49,429 nucleotides of DNA from Nemertoderma westbladi (GCA_032718475.1 JAUCBJ010000416.1:1-49429), one strand, 5' to 3'; positions 1-12,660 are shown, numbered from the stretch's first letter. Numbers and translations: made by a program. The notes: generated from the letters alone by a model not told the origin.

Positions 1-1639
1 ATGTAAAAATACATTCATATTTCATACAATAATTATTAATAAATTCGATCTATTTTTAGTTGCACAATTCTAGAACAAAATCGACCTGCAACTACTGAAG
101 ACCTCGTTTTGGAATTTCGAAACTACGCTGGTGCAATGCGCGATATCGTGTTTAGTTAATAAATTGAAAACACCATCAATTCATGTGCAACCAGTAATAA
201 GTAACTAACAGTTAATCAGCTTGCACTAAATGTCAATTACCTATAAAACATTTTGAATGCAAGGCAGTCAGCCTAACAGTCATTCAGCTTACATTAGCAG
301 AGTGAGATATTCCCATAGAATGCATTGGGAAGAGTAATTCAGCTGAGGCGATAATAGATTTCAAACTAAACCAACCAGTTAATGTTTGCTTTGACAGAGA
401 GTGCTAGGGCCTAAACAAACAGTATGGGTGTACTAAGTATAATAATCTTGGCAACCTCATTGATTTATTACTAAGCCTTGTGTAGAAATGCATTACATAA
501 GCCATATTTCATCAGGACACCAGCTGTCATTGGTATTATTTTACCATTGCACCTATGGCGATTTCTCATTTACGTTTATTTTTTGAGCCCAGAGGTTATG
601 GACGGAGTAGCCGATCATGCCAGGGACCTTAGAATCGCGGTATCAAGCTGCTGTGAAAATTTCATCACAACAATGTTATCCTATGGTCTGAAGAAAAGTA
701 TTATTTACCTATGGTCAGAGAGAGAGATTACACTCTGTAACTTGGCAATTACTCAAATCCATTCACCTGAATGGCACAGTATAGTAAACTAAAGTAAATT
801 TCTGTCGAGATCTTTATGGGAGGCTAACCCGAAGATGATTAGTAAGCCGTTATGTAGTTATGAGTGTTATCAATGCCTCGGGATACCTGCCGCATATAGC
901 AGGAACACTCACGAAAGTGTGGTGGAAATCAAGTTGGTTTGATCTTTAGTCCAATATCTTCATCAACAAGTAGTGCAAATATAATAGATTGCAAATGATT
1001 AGTTGTTAATGCAAGCAATTAGTTGTTAATACAAGTGATTAGGTAAAATATCATAGGCCACTATAACTAACGTGACTTACTAGGCTATAAAATCAATGTA
1101 AATTACCTGAGATGTTATCAGGTTAAGCCCTGCCTTAGCGAGGCTAACAACAGTTATATATGAATTCACAATGTTCAGTAAAGATAGAACAGCCAATAAG
1201 ACGTAAGAATACCAGCTATATAGAATATTCTGTAGCTACCAATGAGAGTTCAGCAACACTACAACCGTTGTTAGGCAACAATATAAACAACCTTTTGGGC
1301 TATTTAATACGTTCGAAGTACAAATATTATATGCACTGAAACCGAATAATAACCCGATGAAAATATAAGATTTCTGTATACAGTTAGCAGTGGCAGCAAA
1401 ACCGTTCCCTAAAATCACGTACAAGTTCCCAACACAATCCAACACAATATGTTAAATGACATAATATTAAGTTTTTTCTAAAATTTACACCGAAAGAGGT
1501 ATATAAACTTTCAACAATTAAATCATGTTGATATCAAATACTCGTTACATACAATTAAATATAATGAACAATCCAACTAAATTAAACAGAGTTAATTATG
1601 GTAGGTTAACTTTCTCATATTAACAATGAAGTCTGTTAG
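1..1639. other. AT-rich intergenic stretch, no gene seen
   Basis: No ORF here has recognisable protein character. The short open frames at 478-792 and 1236-1445 have low-complexity, intron-like composition and no family motif. There is no RNA gene signature and no clear tandem repeat. By position it could be downstream flank of the BEL2 element or its 3' LTR, but no second copy lies in the window to test this. Confidence 0.5.
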
Positions 1640-2040
1640 GTCCGATTTCATCCTTCTGGTCTCCTCCCCGAGGCGCACCCACGAGGCGGACGTGTTTCCA
1701 CCACCCCTGGGGCCAGTCCGACTGATGTTTTTATCAGACCGGGCCGGAGGGTAGCCCGATGCTTCCCGGATTCAATTTTCAATCCCCCTATCACACCAGC
1801 ACAGCTCGTCGCATGTGTAGCCAGATGGTCGGCTACTGTCACCTTACTGTGGCCTGACTGTACATTGAGCCAACTCAGAGAGTCAACCGGCAGGTGGACC
1901 AGTCGATAGCGATCGAGCATCAAGGTTGCCCTTGAGCCTAACCGACGGTCTATTCCCACGTGGGCTTGCGGTACCCAACATGGAATTTTGACTCGTTTTC
2001 ACCCGCCTTGCCGGCAGTATTGAAAAGACAATACTGTCTA
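1640..2040. other. GC-rich block of unknown origin
   Basis: This stretch of about 400 bp is clearly more GC-rich than its surroundings. The minus strand holds an open frame of 103 codons (1648-1959) rich in Arg, Gly and Pro. No motif was recognised. It may be a fragment of a foreign repeat, or coding sequence from a decayed element. I cannot assign a function. Confidence 0.3.
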
Positions 2041-2844
2041 GCTCAAAAGCTAAGAACAAGTAACCACTTACCAGTCACTGTACACGTGTACTAAACAGAT
2101 GTTCACGAAATCAAGTACACAACTGTAAACACAAAATCGGACACATACCATGCACACACAGAGGACATAATTGGAAAAGACAAAATCAGTGTCAAAATCG
2201 CAGGGGACAAAATTGTATCGACTGATAAAAAAGTTGAGAGTACCTTATTTTGCCATCAGGGCAAAATAACTTTGTGTGCACAAAGTATGCTGGGGCGCAG
2301 TAAAGATATGGTCCTACTAATACCAGTGGCGACAGAACCAACTGGCAAGGTTTCCCACACTCACTCGTAGTGGCCATACACACACTCACGTGTACCACGT
2401 ACCCACATCAACAGAAAGCTCAAAGACCCAAACAAATCCCAAAGACCAATTAGCTGAACATGGAGACAATAACATATAGTATCAAAAAAAACGGAACAGC
2501 TGAAGGTCAGTGCAACCCATCCAAGCCCCAAGCCAACTGACCCTCACGAGTCGGCCGCCGCCTGTTGAAAGCACCCTATAGAGACCTCACCTCTTTAGGT
2601 ACTTCCGGTGAAACTAGGTAAGTATTAAACAACTTTCAAATAACACTAGGGTTCAACACATTTACTAATATTCTCTGGGTACGTAAGTAAGCAATATGAG
2701 TCATATTATCTCTTTAGGTACTAATATACTGAATATTATCAGTCTTACTATAAGAAATACATATTGTTAATTATTTACAAATATGATAGTTTGCTAACAG
2801 GTAGGGGGATTTTATAAAGTTCGGCAGGCTAACTAATGATAATC

Positions 2845-4038
2845 TTATATTATCGCTTTCGTTTGCAGTGGCATAAAGAGTCGTTTCCTCCCTTTTGCGG
2901 GTGTCGGGGGTGCAGGTACCGCGAGATCGTCGCTCAAAATTGTCTCATCGAGACCCGTGTGCATATCCACCGCATCAGGTGTCGGAGAACTCGGACGATC
3001 AGTATATGTTCCGGTGGAGGTGCCAGATAAGGACGGGAACTCAGCCGGTTTTGTGTCGCATGAGTCGACAGCCGGTCGAAGGAATCCCGGTTCCAGGGGA
3101 GCGGCTTAGCGCTTCCGCACGGTGGTTTGCACTGGTCTGGAGGGGACAGGTTAATCGCACTCCTGGAAGGCGATATGGCCAGAGGAAGTACGATCAACTT
3201 GGTTATACGTATCGTTAGCATTGCGTCGATACATAACTCGGAAGGAGCCGTGAGATTGCGCCCAAGGAAGGATAACTTGAGTGTCGACGAAGGGATATGG
3301 TATATCATGGACAATAGGAAAATCATCCGTTAAGTCCCGATATATGGCTGAATCGAGTTTGTAGATGGATTCATCCAACAGAATATCTAACATCGGTTAC
3401 GGTAACAAAGTAGCGTCGATTCCTATAGCCGGGTGTCGATGTGTATCATTGACATAAGCCTCCGCTTTTACAAATTGTTGATGTCTCACACGGCGTTGAT
3501 AAGCAGTCAAGGCAGGGAAAGCGCTATCGGTTCGGGGCGAATACCTTTGGGATAATGAGTTTGTTGAGTTTGGGCCGCCGCTATATTTAAATAAGTTTCT
3601 CGAAGGAACGTAACTAAGTCCTTGAATTTTAGCCGCGTTAACCCTGGTTTCCTCATTGCCTGCTGAAATGGTATCTCGGATGTTGTCTTCCTTATCCATC
3701 CGAGCGGTATCCTCCCGTTGTCTCTGTACATGATAACGCCACATTTCCATGTCTTGTCGCTCATGAACATCTTCTGTGTATATATGATTGCTCGGGTACC
3801 CAGATATGACGAACGGTTTATAAGATCCATCTATATTAGCATACCTGTCCATAAAGACACGGTGATGCAGTCGCTCTGATATCTCTACCAGGGACATTAG
3901 AGGTTCCGTATACTGTTGCGGTACTCCGGGTGTCAACAAATCCTCCATTATCTCTTGCATACCTCGACGGTATTCCTCTGAAAGCTGTTGTCACTGTATA
4001 TTGATATTATCCATTGGATCATCATTAGAAGTATCCAT
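2845..4038 (-). pseudogene. BEL2 accessory gene (ORF3 homologue), broken
   Basis: This gene of about 398 codons lies on the minus strand downstream of the BEL2 gag. A likely start ATG is at 4038, with an in-frame TGA about 15 codons later; the longest clean stretch is 3960-3397. It is collinear with the plus-strand gene at 44454-45979 of BEL1. Shared signatures are an N-terminal EIMEDLL / ELIEDDL motif, a MDRYxNxxGxY / TARYTHRNGTY motif, a block of YHVQRQRxD / YHTQRKRND type, and FLRETYLxI followed by YPxGI. In this copy the last block sits in a different frame (near 3600-3530), so at least one frameshift is present. The C-terminus is Pro-rich then basic, as in the homologue. No signal peptide, zinc knuckle or enzyme motif is visible. 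I do not recognise the family. Its place before the expected 3' LTR is where env-like genes sit in some BEL elements, but nothing here looks like an envelope protein. Confidence 0.6.
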
Positions 4039-5424
4039 TGTTATTATTGTAAGAAACAAATATGTTATCAATCCAACAAGGGCAAACCAAAGTTAATTAT
4101 TGGTATAGTTATCAAAGTTCGCGTGGGTTGGCAATGGCAAGCCGCCCTCTATCCCCCAGCCCGACACGGACCCGAGCTGCCCCAGGCCACGTTAGCGCTG
4201 CTACGCCAATTCCCTATCCAACAGGCGTGGATGAACGGGTGGATGACGCAACGGCTAACGCGCAGGAAAAGCTCGAGGCCGGTCTTATCCAAGGGCTATT
4301 CGTCGGGGTAACTTATATCGCAATGTAATTGCAGTTAGTCAGCAATAAGGCTTCGGTTCGCTTCAGTAAACACACGTAAAGTAGTTGCTATTCATACTGT
4401 CATGCAAACTAACGCACACAATATCACAACACGTACCGGTTGACCGGTATGAAATGTTTATCACAAATCTACTATTTCCCGAATGTTGATATTAGTTTCC
4501 TGGATACTCACCAAATATATTTAAAGATATTAAATTTAGCAAATACGACAAACTTTAGAACTTTAATAAGAAACAGGGGTTGCGCAAGCGACACACCAGC
4601 GTCCCAATGTTCTAAATTAATTATTAATTTATCGAAGATCAACATTCGGTAAATATAGCGGTAGGATAGGGTATTGCTCATTCATACAGATCTGGGTTTA
4701 CTGTGATATTATTATGTCTTTGTTGGTTACTATTTAATTTATTTATTTTAATGTAGTGTTTGTCTGTATAGTATCGGTGTTTGTACTATCGTGATATTTA
4801 TGTCATAATTAGGGGTGGATGGTATTAAGCTATTAGTAAATAACATAATAAAGATTTATGCAATCTGGTGACTTAAACTAAGTTTACTCATCCCTTGGGA
4901 GAGAGCCACAAATGGACCCCGACCGTTCCCGTAATGCTCATTATTACTGTGACTTGAACGGATTTATATGGATGTGATATTGTATTAATCAATTTCGAGC
5001 TATGTTGGTTCTTGAAGTTTCAAGTCAACCAATTGACATCTCTTACTGTACTCTGGCAATTGACAAGAAGCGGGAGTAATAATAAGACTCGGCATTCAAG
5101 TGTGATTGGGCCGTCATAATACAGTAAGACCAAGGTTTGTTATTGTCATGCTGTAAAACTATCTGCATAAGAATCCCCGACCAGGCAGATCTATATGTGA
5201 ACTACTAATCAACGATTCCCGGGTCGAGATCTCCACAAAGAATATAATTTACCGCTATAGCGGGTCCTTATGATCTACTAAACAGCCTCCCCAGACTGTG
5301 TATTTTCTAGGATAATCTATTGATAATTTCGAGTTCAATAAATATTTCAGGTTTTTATAGAAATCATTTCCCATATGAACAGCAATTGCTGAATATGTAA
5401 CAGTGACAATAAATGGATAACAAA

Positions 5425-5490
5425 ATTTAACTTTTAAATTTAAAATTTAGTTAAAATTTAGTTAAATTTAAAATTTAACTAAATTTACAT
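5425..5490. repeat. AT-rich palindromic low-complexity patch
   Basis: A/T words of the type TTTAAATTTAAAATTTAG are repeated and mirrored here, giving a short near-palindrome. This is probably simple-sequence expansion. Confidence 0.6.
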
Positions 5491-7179
5491 CAGACTTACC
5501 TAATTCTAAAAATTGCAAATATCTCGGCAATAATTGTCTAATTGTCCTTGTCAGCTAGGATACAGTGCCTAAATTGTCCATAGCGCAAGTTAGTCGTATA
5601 GTGGCAAATAACTAATTTCCACCTAATATAGAATAATCCCTAACAGTCTGTCAGTCATGCACAGCAGAATATATTCCAACATTCCAGAATATGACATTCC
5701 AGAACACATAATTATGTATAAGTAAACAGTAACACCTGCACAGTACCAAAGGAACTCAACTGATGCTGCCTGGAACCCAACAACCAATCAAATGTCGGCT
5801 CACGCATAGCAACCACGAATTGAACTCCTATAATACCTTGCCAAGGCTACGCTAAACTGAGGTATAGAATTATTCACCTATAAATAACTATTGGCTTATT
5901 TTCTGCTGTTGCGTTGTGCGTGTTTTTGCTTCGCTGTGCGGATTGTTCAATTTTCATACGGGTGTCCTAAATTTTGTAAGGCTGGTGAAATGTAAGACAG
6001 CTAAAGTTGATGACCTACACCTGATAAATGTTTCTCCCATTTACTCGTAATGATACTCTAACCTGACTTCCCTTGACTATTAGTATCCGTGCGACTATGG
6101 TTGTTCAGCCGCTTGTATCCATGTTTCCCAACCTTCCGGCCCACGTAAATGACGCTTAGCTCATCATGTTATAAATGTTTAATCGATAACATTGTTGAAA
6201 ATAAGATCTAATTGAAGTTAGAACTCAAGATAGTATAATCTGATACTTGAATTCACATAATAATTACTTCCAAACACGAACGAAATACAGGTAATTATAA
6301 GATTGTAAATTCTATCTGTGAATATTTCTAAAAGTAATATAATATTAATCTGCCCTACTAACTGACTAACTGACTAACTTGTTGCAAAAGAGGGGGTGGG
6401 CCCTTTTATACCACAACGTTGACACCTAATCACGTTATATCGAATCACATTTAAGCTTAACTAGTATGTATCCCTTGCAACCTATGCATTCATATGTTAG
6501 TGAAGCAAAGGTGGCAAACATCCAACAATGAAGGGCTAAACAATAAATTTGATCATAACATTGTTATCTGCCGGTCCTGTCCTAACATATTAGTATTTCT
6601 CCTCTAAAGACATGAATCAGTGCGAGTTTGGGTCCCATCAATAGAGCAAAGGCATCGCCTTCCAGCGGTCAATATAGAAATTGCACCGAATATTTTATTA
6701 AATCTGAGATAACATGGTGGGGCGAGCCACGAAAGTAAAGGAACGGCTTAATACCGATATAAATAAAATTATCCTTCGGTGTTTCTTAAAAATATACTTC
6801 ACTTCCTATTCATAAGTGATATAGTATAAATCATGGCAAATATTTCCATTTACTAAAAATTCTACTATTATTAAGCAATTATTGTTAATAGCAAATTAAG
6901 TACCGACACAAAATCAATACACATGCGCCATGTTAAATAATGACTTACCATGACTATTACGGTTTATTATAATTTTATTTGTTACTCCCTTTGTACTCGG
7001 GTTATACAAGAAGTGGCGGGCCGTCTCCAGAATTTACCCAGAGTTTGGTTTAACCCAAATAAAGGATATGGATTCCGCATTCAATTGTATTATCACCGTC
7101 ATCATACAGTTAAAGGGTTTTGGTTGGCTGCGCGTCATGTTTAATAATGACTTATCGCAACATGTTATTGATGTTGGGT

Positions 7180-7425
7180 TCAGGTTTCATGCATCGTGTG
7201 TATAACGGCTTATCATGAACCTCCCATTAGTATATTCTGGCATGTTCTAGAACTGAGATCAAATTTCATGCACTGTGTATAGAACACTTTATCATGAAAT
7301 ATCCCATAGTCCTATTGTTTATGTCATTTTACTTATAGTTGTTCTAGAACTAAGATCAAGTTTCATGCACCGTGTATAAAACGATTTATCATGAAACATC
7401 CCATGGTCCTATTGTTTTTGGGGAC
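7180..7425. repeat. Degenerate tandem repeat, about 95-bp period
   Basis: Two and a half units are visible. The core TTTCATGCAYYGTGTATA recurs near 7185, 7266 and 7362. Each is followed by TTTATCATGAAA-type and CCCATRGTCCTATTG-type words, and GTTCTAGAACTRAGATCAA comes between units. The units differ by several substitutions, so this is not a fresh expansion. Confidence 0.7.
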
Positions 7426-7589
7426 AAAGCAATACAGGGATAAATTTTGTTAGCCTGTTAAGCTAAATATATGGCATATTTTTGAAAAAGGGGGTCAGTG
7501 GTTAACTACACATAACCCGTTCCCACGCTTGAATGTGATATGCAGCGCACTCAAATGTCACTTAGGAGTTAACATTACAACAAAGTAAG

Positions 7590-9497
7590 TCAAGACTGAC
7601 AGCTTGACATCTTGCTTATAAAAGCCTCATATGCACTGACGTGGTTACAGCACTCGTTGTCGTCAGAAAACTCACCGGGAAGGAATACATCTGGTCCCTC
7701 GTCAGATGAGTCGGTCTTGTAGTCGGTGAAATGAACTGATTCTTCCTTAGGGGTCTGGTCCGGATGCAGTAGAGCGTGGTGAGGGCCTTGACACATGGGA
7801 CATGCTTTAATGTCCTTTAAGTGACATTTACGTCTTATGTGTCCTGGTTTAAGGCACAGGGAGCATGTCAACAAAGCTCTTACTGTCTGTCGTCTTTCCC
7901 TTTTTGTTTTATTCAGGAAAACAGGACATTTTCTAAGGGAGTGTATGGTGGTTTTATAAAGGGGACACCTTGGAATTATGGGGGTGCTTACAGTATGCAT
8001 TTTTGTGTTTTTACGTCTACGTTTTCTCTGTCCCTTTGAGCTTGTATCAATCACTAAGGTATACACTGTCGTGTCCTTCCATCTCTGAATCAGTGTAATC
8101 CGAAGGGCGTTCCTCGTAGCTAGTGACATAAGCATACTGTTTCTTTGTCATTATTTTATATGATATTTTAAGGTTGGAACGGGTGCTTTTTTCCCGGTTC
8201 ATTGCGATAAGTTAAGTAGAGGCTTCAGCCTTTAAGAAACTTCTGAACGAGTCCATATCTGGAAAGCATCCATGCTTTAACTTATAGTTGTAAATATATC
8301 TATCCCATCTGGTTCCCGTGGAGCCCTTGGGCAATGCACTGGAAACAAACTGGACCGTCATAATAGTATCGTATACTTGTTTCTGCCCAAGCCAATCAAG
8401 CTGGCGATAGATTTCCTCCACTTCATCCCTAAACTCTACGACCCCGTTTTGAGTGGATCTGTTTTTAGAGATTAATCTGTCATACATGTTACGTCCCAAA
8501 TTTTCTTCATTTCCATATCGCTCTTTTAAAGTATCCCAAACGGTATTAATGCCGTCTACATGGCCCACATATCTTGCAGCCATCTGTTTTGGGGGTCCCT
8601 CCAGACAACCGATTAAATATTGGAGCTTCTCACGGTCGCTCAACGGTGAGTCTAGAATGCTATCCTTACAGAACTCCACAACGGGCAACCATTTTAGCTC
8701 GTCACCGTCAAACTTTACGATTTGACCTGCAGAGACGCACTGTCGGGCCTCACTTCTAGCCATATGACGGGTAAGGTCGGCTTGAGCTGCTATGGAGTTT
8801 AATAGAATGTCTGTTATATGTGAGCTTTGATCGTTCTGATGTGCCGTGTTTTCGGCATGAATGCCACTCACATCTGAGGCACGTTTCGGGATTTTTATGC
8901 CCTGTGACGTTGCTTGTGGGTCTGCTTTCCTATTTATTATTATAATATGGTCTTGCATTAAGGCTATTTGTTGTTCTAAGTTATCAGCCTTTAATGCTAG
9001 AGACTCGTTTTTATGAGACAAGGAATTATTTTTGTGCAACAAAGAATCATTCTTTTGCAACAAAGAATCAATGATTTCTCGTGAGTCGTCGTTGTCCAGG
9101 GGTCTGGATTGTCTGACTTCTGGCACACAACTGTGGGTGTTATGTAGATTGGGGTCTAACGGAGGTGCATAAACCTCTGAAGGTGTAATAAAGTCACCTT
9201 GAGGGCACACCTCAATGGGAGCGTCTGGCGCAAACCTGACACCACCTTTGGGGTAAGTCCTTCCCTGCCCATTATTTATGACTGGCGCCGGATGACAATG
9301 ACCGGATGCCGGGTCCGCACTAGTACCAGCGCGCTCGTGGGTAAGTGGGTCGATCCGGGAGCCAGGTGCCTGCCATCCGGTAGGTTTCGCTGACTATAAT
9401 AGGCGGTTGAGGGAGGATTTATCTCCGCTTTGGTTATTGGGGATATATCGGTGGTGAATAACACCCTTTCATCCCTTGTCTTCGCTGAAGGGCTAGA
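7590..9497 (-). pseudogene. gag: BEL2 gag, C-terminal half (nucleocapsid part)
   Basis: The minus strand encodes the distal half of a BEL/Pao gag-like protein. The piece at 9210-8212 has a heptad-like run (repeats of QKNDSLLHKNNSLSHKNES type), then MARSEARQ and a DUF1759-like domain. Conserved blocks EIYRQLDWLG and ALPKGSTGTRWD match BEL1 gag (EICRQLDWLG, TLPKGGVGTRWD). The piece at 8135-7590 carries CCHC knuckles CSLCLKPGHIRRKC and CPMCQGPHHALLH. The 9497-9276 piece is Pro- and Ser-rich. The three pieces are in different frames, so there are at least two frameshifts. The N-terminal half is not upstream here. It lies at 47220-48190 on the same strand, beyond the 37.7-kb BEL1 insertion, and the reading frame is open up to the duplicated CCGGT on both sides. 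The product would package element RNA; this copy cannot be functional. Confidence 0.85.
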
Positions 9498-9502
9498 CCG
9501 GT
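9498..9502. repeat. BEL1 target-site duplication, left copy (CCGGT)
   Basis: CCGGT directly precedes the 5' LTR and recurs at 47220-47224 directly after the 3' LTR. A 5-bp duplication is usual for BEL/Pao integrases. Both copies lie in the same codon context of the interrupted BEL2 gag. Confidence 0.88.
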
Positions 9503-10664
9503 TGTAAAGGCTTTTGCGTAATTAGCCGGTTATTTTCCCCGTAAAGTACTCTGTAGTTGGTTTAACAGGCATAAAAGGCCGTGTCCTTACTGTATTGTTG
9601 TTTTAGAGGACATAAAAGCCATTTCTTCTGTATGTGTACTTTAGCGGACATGATTAGCAATTCTATGACGCAATACGCCTGATCCTCTTGAAACAGTGTA
9701 GATACCATGACGACGGCTAACAGCTGATATTGCCACGTGGAACATGTCTTTGTTCTTTGTTCTCTCCTTGTTCGGTCGACCAATCAGAGCGTTTTTTGCC
9801 TCTGTGTTGGGGATTGTATATAGAAACTAGGGAAGTGAGTCAGTATGTGATTTGTCCACAGCCTACAACACCGGCGTGGAACCTCCGTGTTTCAGTCTTT
9901 AGCATCAACATTAGTAGGCTTAATTATAGAACGTATATCCGTTATCTCAGTCACTCAATCCGTTATCATACTTAACTAACCATTCATAACTTAAACTTTG
10001 TACTGCTATTTACTGTCGGTTATTCATTATATTTGTTGATGGAATATTATATTCGGAATACTGATAAACAATCAGACACCCCAATCTTCTTGATATACTA
10101 AAGGTTAGAGAGACTGGATACATATAACGATTGCGACTTACATTAAGTGGTTTGAAGTGAATCTAATGCTATTTTATAGGCCCTACACGTATTGTCTGTT
10201 GTTCTCCTTATATGTGACTAAAATTAGTGAAGGTCGGCAGATTAGTGTGCAGCATTGTGCAGTATTGTGTATGATTGTGATTGATAACGAAGCATCTCCT
10301 AAAGAATGCGCCATATACGTGAATCTATAGCCATCCCGTTGTGTATAGTTTAAGTCATAACTCTGTTTATATATTTAAAGCGCCACGTCCTAAAGGAACT
10401 GTTAATATTTCCCGAAAGTGAATAATATTTGTCAGAGATTATATATATTGCGATCAGTCGAATAATGCAATAGGCCTACCCCGCAATACGGTTAGGCTTC
10501 CAAATCCAGTCTCCCGGGTATATCCAGCGGGTGAATGATCGCGCATAGACTGGATTCGGCTAATGTAGTGTATCAAATACTTGTTATAGGCTAAAGACTA
10601 TCTATCATCTAAAAGACATCCAAATTTGGCAGGTTAAACTGCTAAAGGTCTGAAAGCGCGAACA
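9503..10664 (+). repeat. BEL1 5' LTR
   Basis: The LTR starts TGTAAAGGC and ends GCGCGAACA. It is 1162 bp, exactly as long as the 3' LTR, with about 11 substitutions and no net indel. A CCAAT box (9780-9787) and TATATA (9817-9822) in the plus orientation support a promoter reading toward gag. The short open frames inside (for example 9730-9975) recur in the other LTR and have no protein family character. Confidence 0.9.
9780..9822 (+). promoter_or_regulatory. Candidate LTR promoter: CCAAT box and TATA box
   Basis: CCAATCAG at 9780-9787 is followed about 30 bp later by TATATA at 9817-9822. This is a standard arrangement for RNA polymerase II. The same pair is in the 3' LTR (about 46335 and 46372). 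Transcription would begin roughly 25-30 bp downstream, in the LTR. This is inferred from motifs only. Confidence 0.5.
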
Positions 10665-10845
10665 ATAACGGATATTCGGTTCGGATTGCAGGGTAGGCAA
10701 TAAATACAGTTTAATATTGTTCTGGTAAGAACAATAACGGATATATCGTCTAATTGCAGGGTAGGCAATAAATACAGTTTAATATTGTTCTGGTAAGAAC
10801 AATAACGGATATAGCTTCTGTATTGCAGTAGGCAATAAAGCTGAA
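10661..10845 (+). repeat. BEL1 leader tandem repeat, 68-69 bp, 2.6 units
   Basis: AACAATAACGGATAT starts units at 10661, 10730 and 10798, each with TTGCAG(GG)TAGGCAATAAA. The first AACA is also the last four bases of the LTR, so the repeat abuts or overlaps the LTR/leader border where a primer-binding site is expected. Confidence 0.8.
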
Positions 10846-11083
10846 GTACCGGCAACCGGTACCCAGTAGGCCTGACTACCTAACCACCCGGACCGGTACC
10901 TACAGCAGTACAGGTACAGCAGTATTATTCGATTTGATAATTATATACCGGTAGGCCTTAATAATTAATCAGGGACGGCCGCCCTGGTTTTTTATTGAGA
11001 TTTTACTTATTTCTGTCAAGTTTTATTTATTTGTAGGCTAATATTGAGCAGAAGGCGTGTAAGCCTTCTCAGATTGTACAGAC

Positions 11084-11660
11084 AATTTGTAGGCTAGACT
11101 GTTGTCTGACTGTTGTTAAGTCTGAACGGATTGCAGTGTGTGTAGAGCATCTGTCCGATAAAGTGCTAGTTAGGAACGTAGGGGCTTCAAGTGCTGTGAG
11201 GTAAACCCCCTTTGAAAGAATAAGTCGTACTACTAGGTTAGAACACATACTAACTAATCATTTCGGAGTCTGCATATACTGTAGTTTATTTAGGCTTGAT
11301 AGTAGTCTGCCAGCGTTTGGTCTGTACTTTGTTTGTGTAGTCTATACAGGTAGCGTATAATTCTTATTTAGATAATTTGTAGGCTGGATAGTTGTCTGGC
11401 TGTTGTTAGGTCTGAGGAAATTTCGGTGTGTGTAGAGTGTATGTCCGATAAAGTACCAGTTGGGAACGTAGGGGCTTCCAGTGCTGTGAGGTAAACCCCC
11501 TCTGAAAGAATAAGTCGTACTACTAGGTTAGAACGCATACTAACTAACCATTTCGGAGTCTGCATATACCGTAGTTTGTTTAGGCTTGATAGTAGTCTGT
11601 CAGTATTTGGTCTGCATTTTGTTTGAGTAGTCTGTATGCGTAGCGTAATATTTATTATTC
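11084..11660 (+). repeat. BEL1 leader direct duplication, 290-bp period
   Basis: Two units start at AATTTGTAGGCT (11084 and 11374). Both contain GTCCGATAAAGT, GGAACGTAGGGGCTTC, GTCGTACTACTAGGTTAGAAC and CATTTCGGAGTCTGCATAT in the same order. They differ by roughly one base in ten, so they are much older than the LTR pair. Confidence 0.85.
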
Positions 11661-12461
11661 AGAGTTTATGCGATTATTCGCAACATTCATTCCCCAAGTT
11701 TATCCCTACAGTAATTGTGCTTGTTATACATACCGTTATAGTTAAACTAACCCCGGTACTACATCAGGGCTGCTTGGCGTAGGTAAAGACTGGAGATTTT
11801 ATGCTTTGGTCACTCCGGCAGATACCGTGGTTCTTTTAGCTGTTCAAGTATTTTAACTACTGATTATTTGTTGTACAAGTACTTGTACCTAATTTAGGGT
11901 TTAGTGTACAGTGCTTTCCGAAGGTGATTAGTTTGTAGACAGTATATTTGTGTTGTAAAGTGGTTAATAGGCACGTTGGTTCTGGTAGACCGCGGTAATT
12001 AACTTCTGGGTAGGAACACTCCGTGATACATAACGTAGTACTTATAGCGATACGGCTATAAGTCGTCAGACGGTGGTATTTTCCTATCTGGACAACGCAG
12101 TATATTTACTACTACTTATTATTTTCAAATACCGTAGTATCCTGTCCGTTGTAATAACCAGATATTCTAACCCTTTGTTAGGCTGGTTAGTAGACTTCTT
12201 GTAAAATTACCCTAAAAATTCGTACTTGTAAATTTATGTGTTTATGTAGAGATTGTAATCTCAACCCGAATTGTACGTAATTTGTAGTATTAAGTAACTT
12301 AGGTAAATTAGAATTATTTGTTTTAGTGTCTAACAAGTAGCACTTCACTGAGAGCGCACAGCTTCTGTGTAGTGACTCCCCCAGAAATAATAACATTTAT
12401 TTCAAATATTGACAAAACCCATTAAAACGGGTATATATATATTATAAATCAACTCAAACGA
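11661..12461. other. BEL1 leader, noncoding
   Basis: AT-rich sequence without an ORF of protein character. It continues across the Penelope insertion to 34288-34793, which reaches the gag start. No conserved RNA element was recognised. Confidence 0.5.
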
Positions 12462-12475
12462 TTTATAAATAGTAG
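12462..12475. repeat. Penelope-like element target duplication, left (14 bp)
   Basis: TTTATAAATAGTAG occurs here and at 34274-34287. Between the copies lies the whole foldback Penelope-like structure plus the 20-kb block. Duplications of 10-17 bp fit Penelope-like elements. Confidence 0.7.
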
Positions 12476-12586
12476 ACGAACGGATGAAGTGGTAGGCATT
12501 CACCAGCGGCAGCATAGTGTAAAGATGATAAAAAGATAAAGTATTGAGGGTCTTAAGCTGGTTATATTATATTAGATAAAGATACA

Positions 12587-12626
12587 ATAGTAAACGTTTT
12601 CGACCTACCGGTCTGCATCAGACTAT
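12587..12626 (-). ncRNA. Hammerhead-like ribozyme, Penelope left terminal repeat
   Basis: On the minus strand, stem I strands ATAGT and ACTAT enclose CTGATG, then C-A, a 4-bp stem II (GACC/GGTC) with a GGTA loop, then GAAA and a minimal stem III (AAC/GTT). The core has one extra C between CTGATG and the A that normally follows at once. The same variant is in the right copy at 34171-34210. The very short stem III without a real loop is like Penelope hammerheads, which are thought to act as dimers. Activity is uncertain because of the extra base. Confidence 0.6.
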
Positions 12627-12660
12627 GTACTGGCAACTAACAGGAAGAGGTAGGGGTCTA

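Larger units (their letters stand above)
4039..7589. other. BEL2 interior lacking pol; noncoding
   Basis: Between the BEL2 gag end (7590) and the accessory gene (4038) there are 3.5 kb with no protease, RT, RNase H or integrase motif in any frame. In BEL1 this position holds about 4.4 kb of pol. The stretch contains a GC-rich patch at 4120-4330 with a short plus-strand open frame of no known family, a low-complexity palindromic A/T patch at 5425-5490, a short (CTGA)n run near 6357-6380, and a degenerate tandem repeat at 7180-7420. BEL2 therefore looks like a pol-less, non-autonomous derivative. Confidence 0.55.

Noticed and set aside
1-2844. 3' LTR of BEL2
   Set aside because: It is expected there, but without a second copy or a clear purine tract the border would be a guess.
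2836-3333. Plus-strand ORFs at 2836-3030, 2895-3218 and 3127-3333
   Set aside because: They overlap the minus-strand accessory gene copy, which has homology to the gene at 44.5 kb.
4062-4328. 88-codon plus-strand ORF in a GC-rich patch
   Set aside because: No motif or homologue in the window; it might be a fragment of something, but a gene cannot be supported.
10665-10690. tRNA primer-binding site of BEL1
   Set aside because: No TGG-type stretch complementary to a tRNA 3' end lies directly after the LTR; the first leader bases belong to a tandem repeat.
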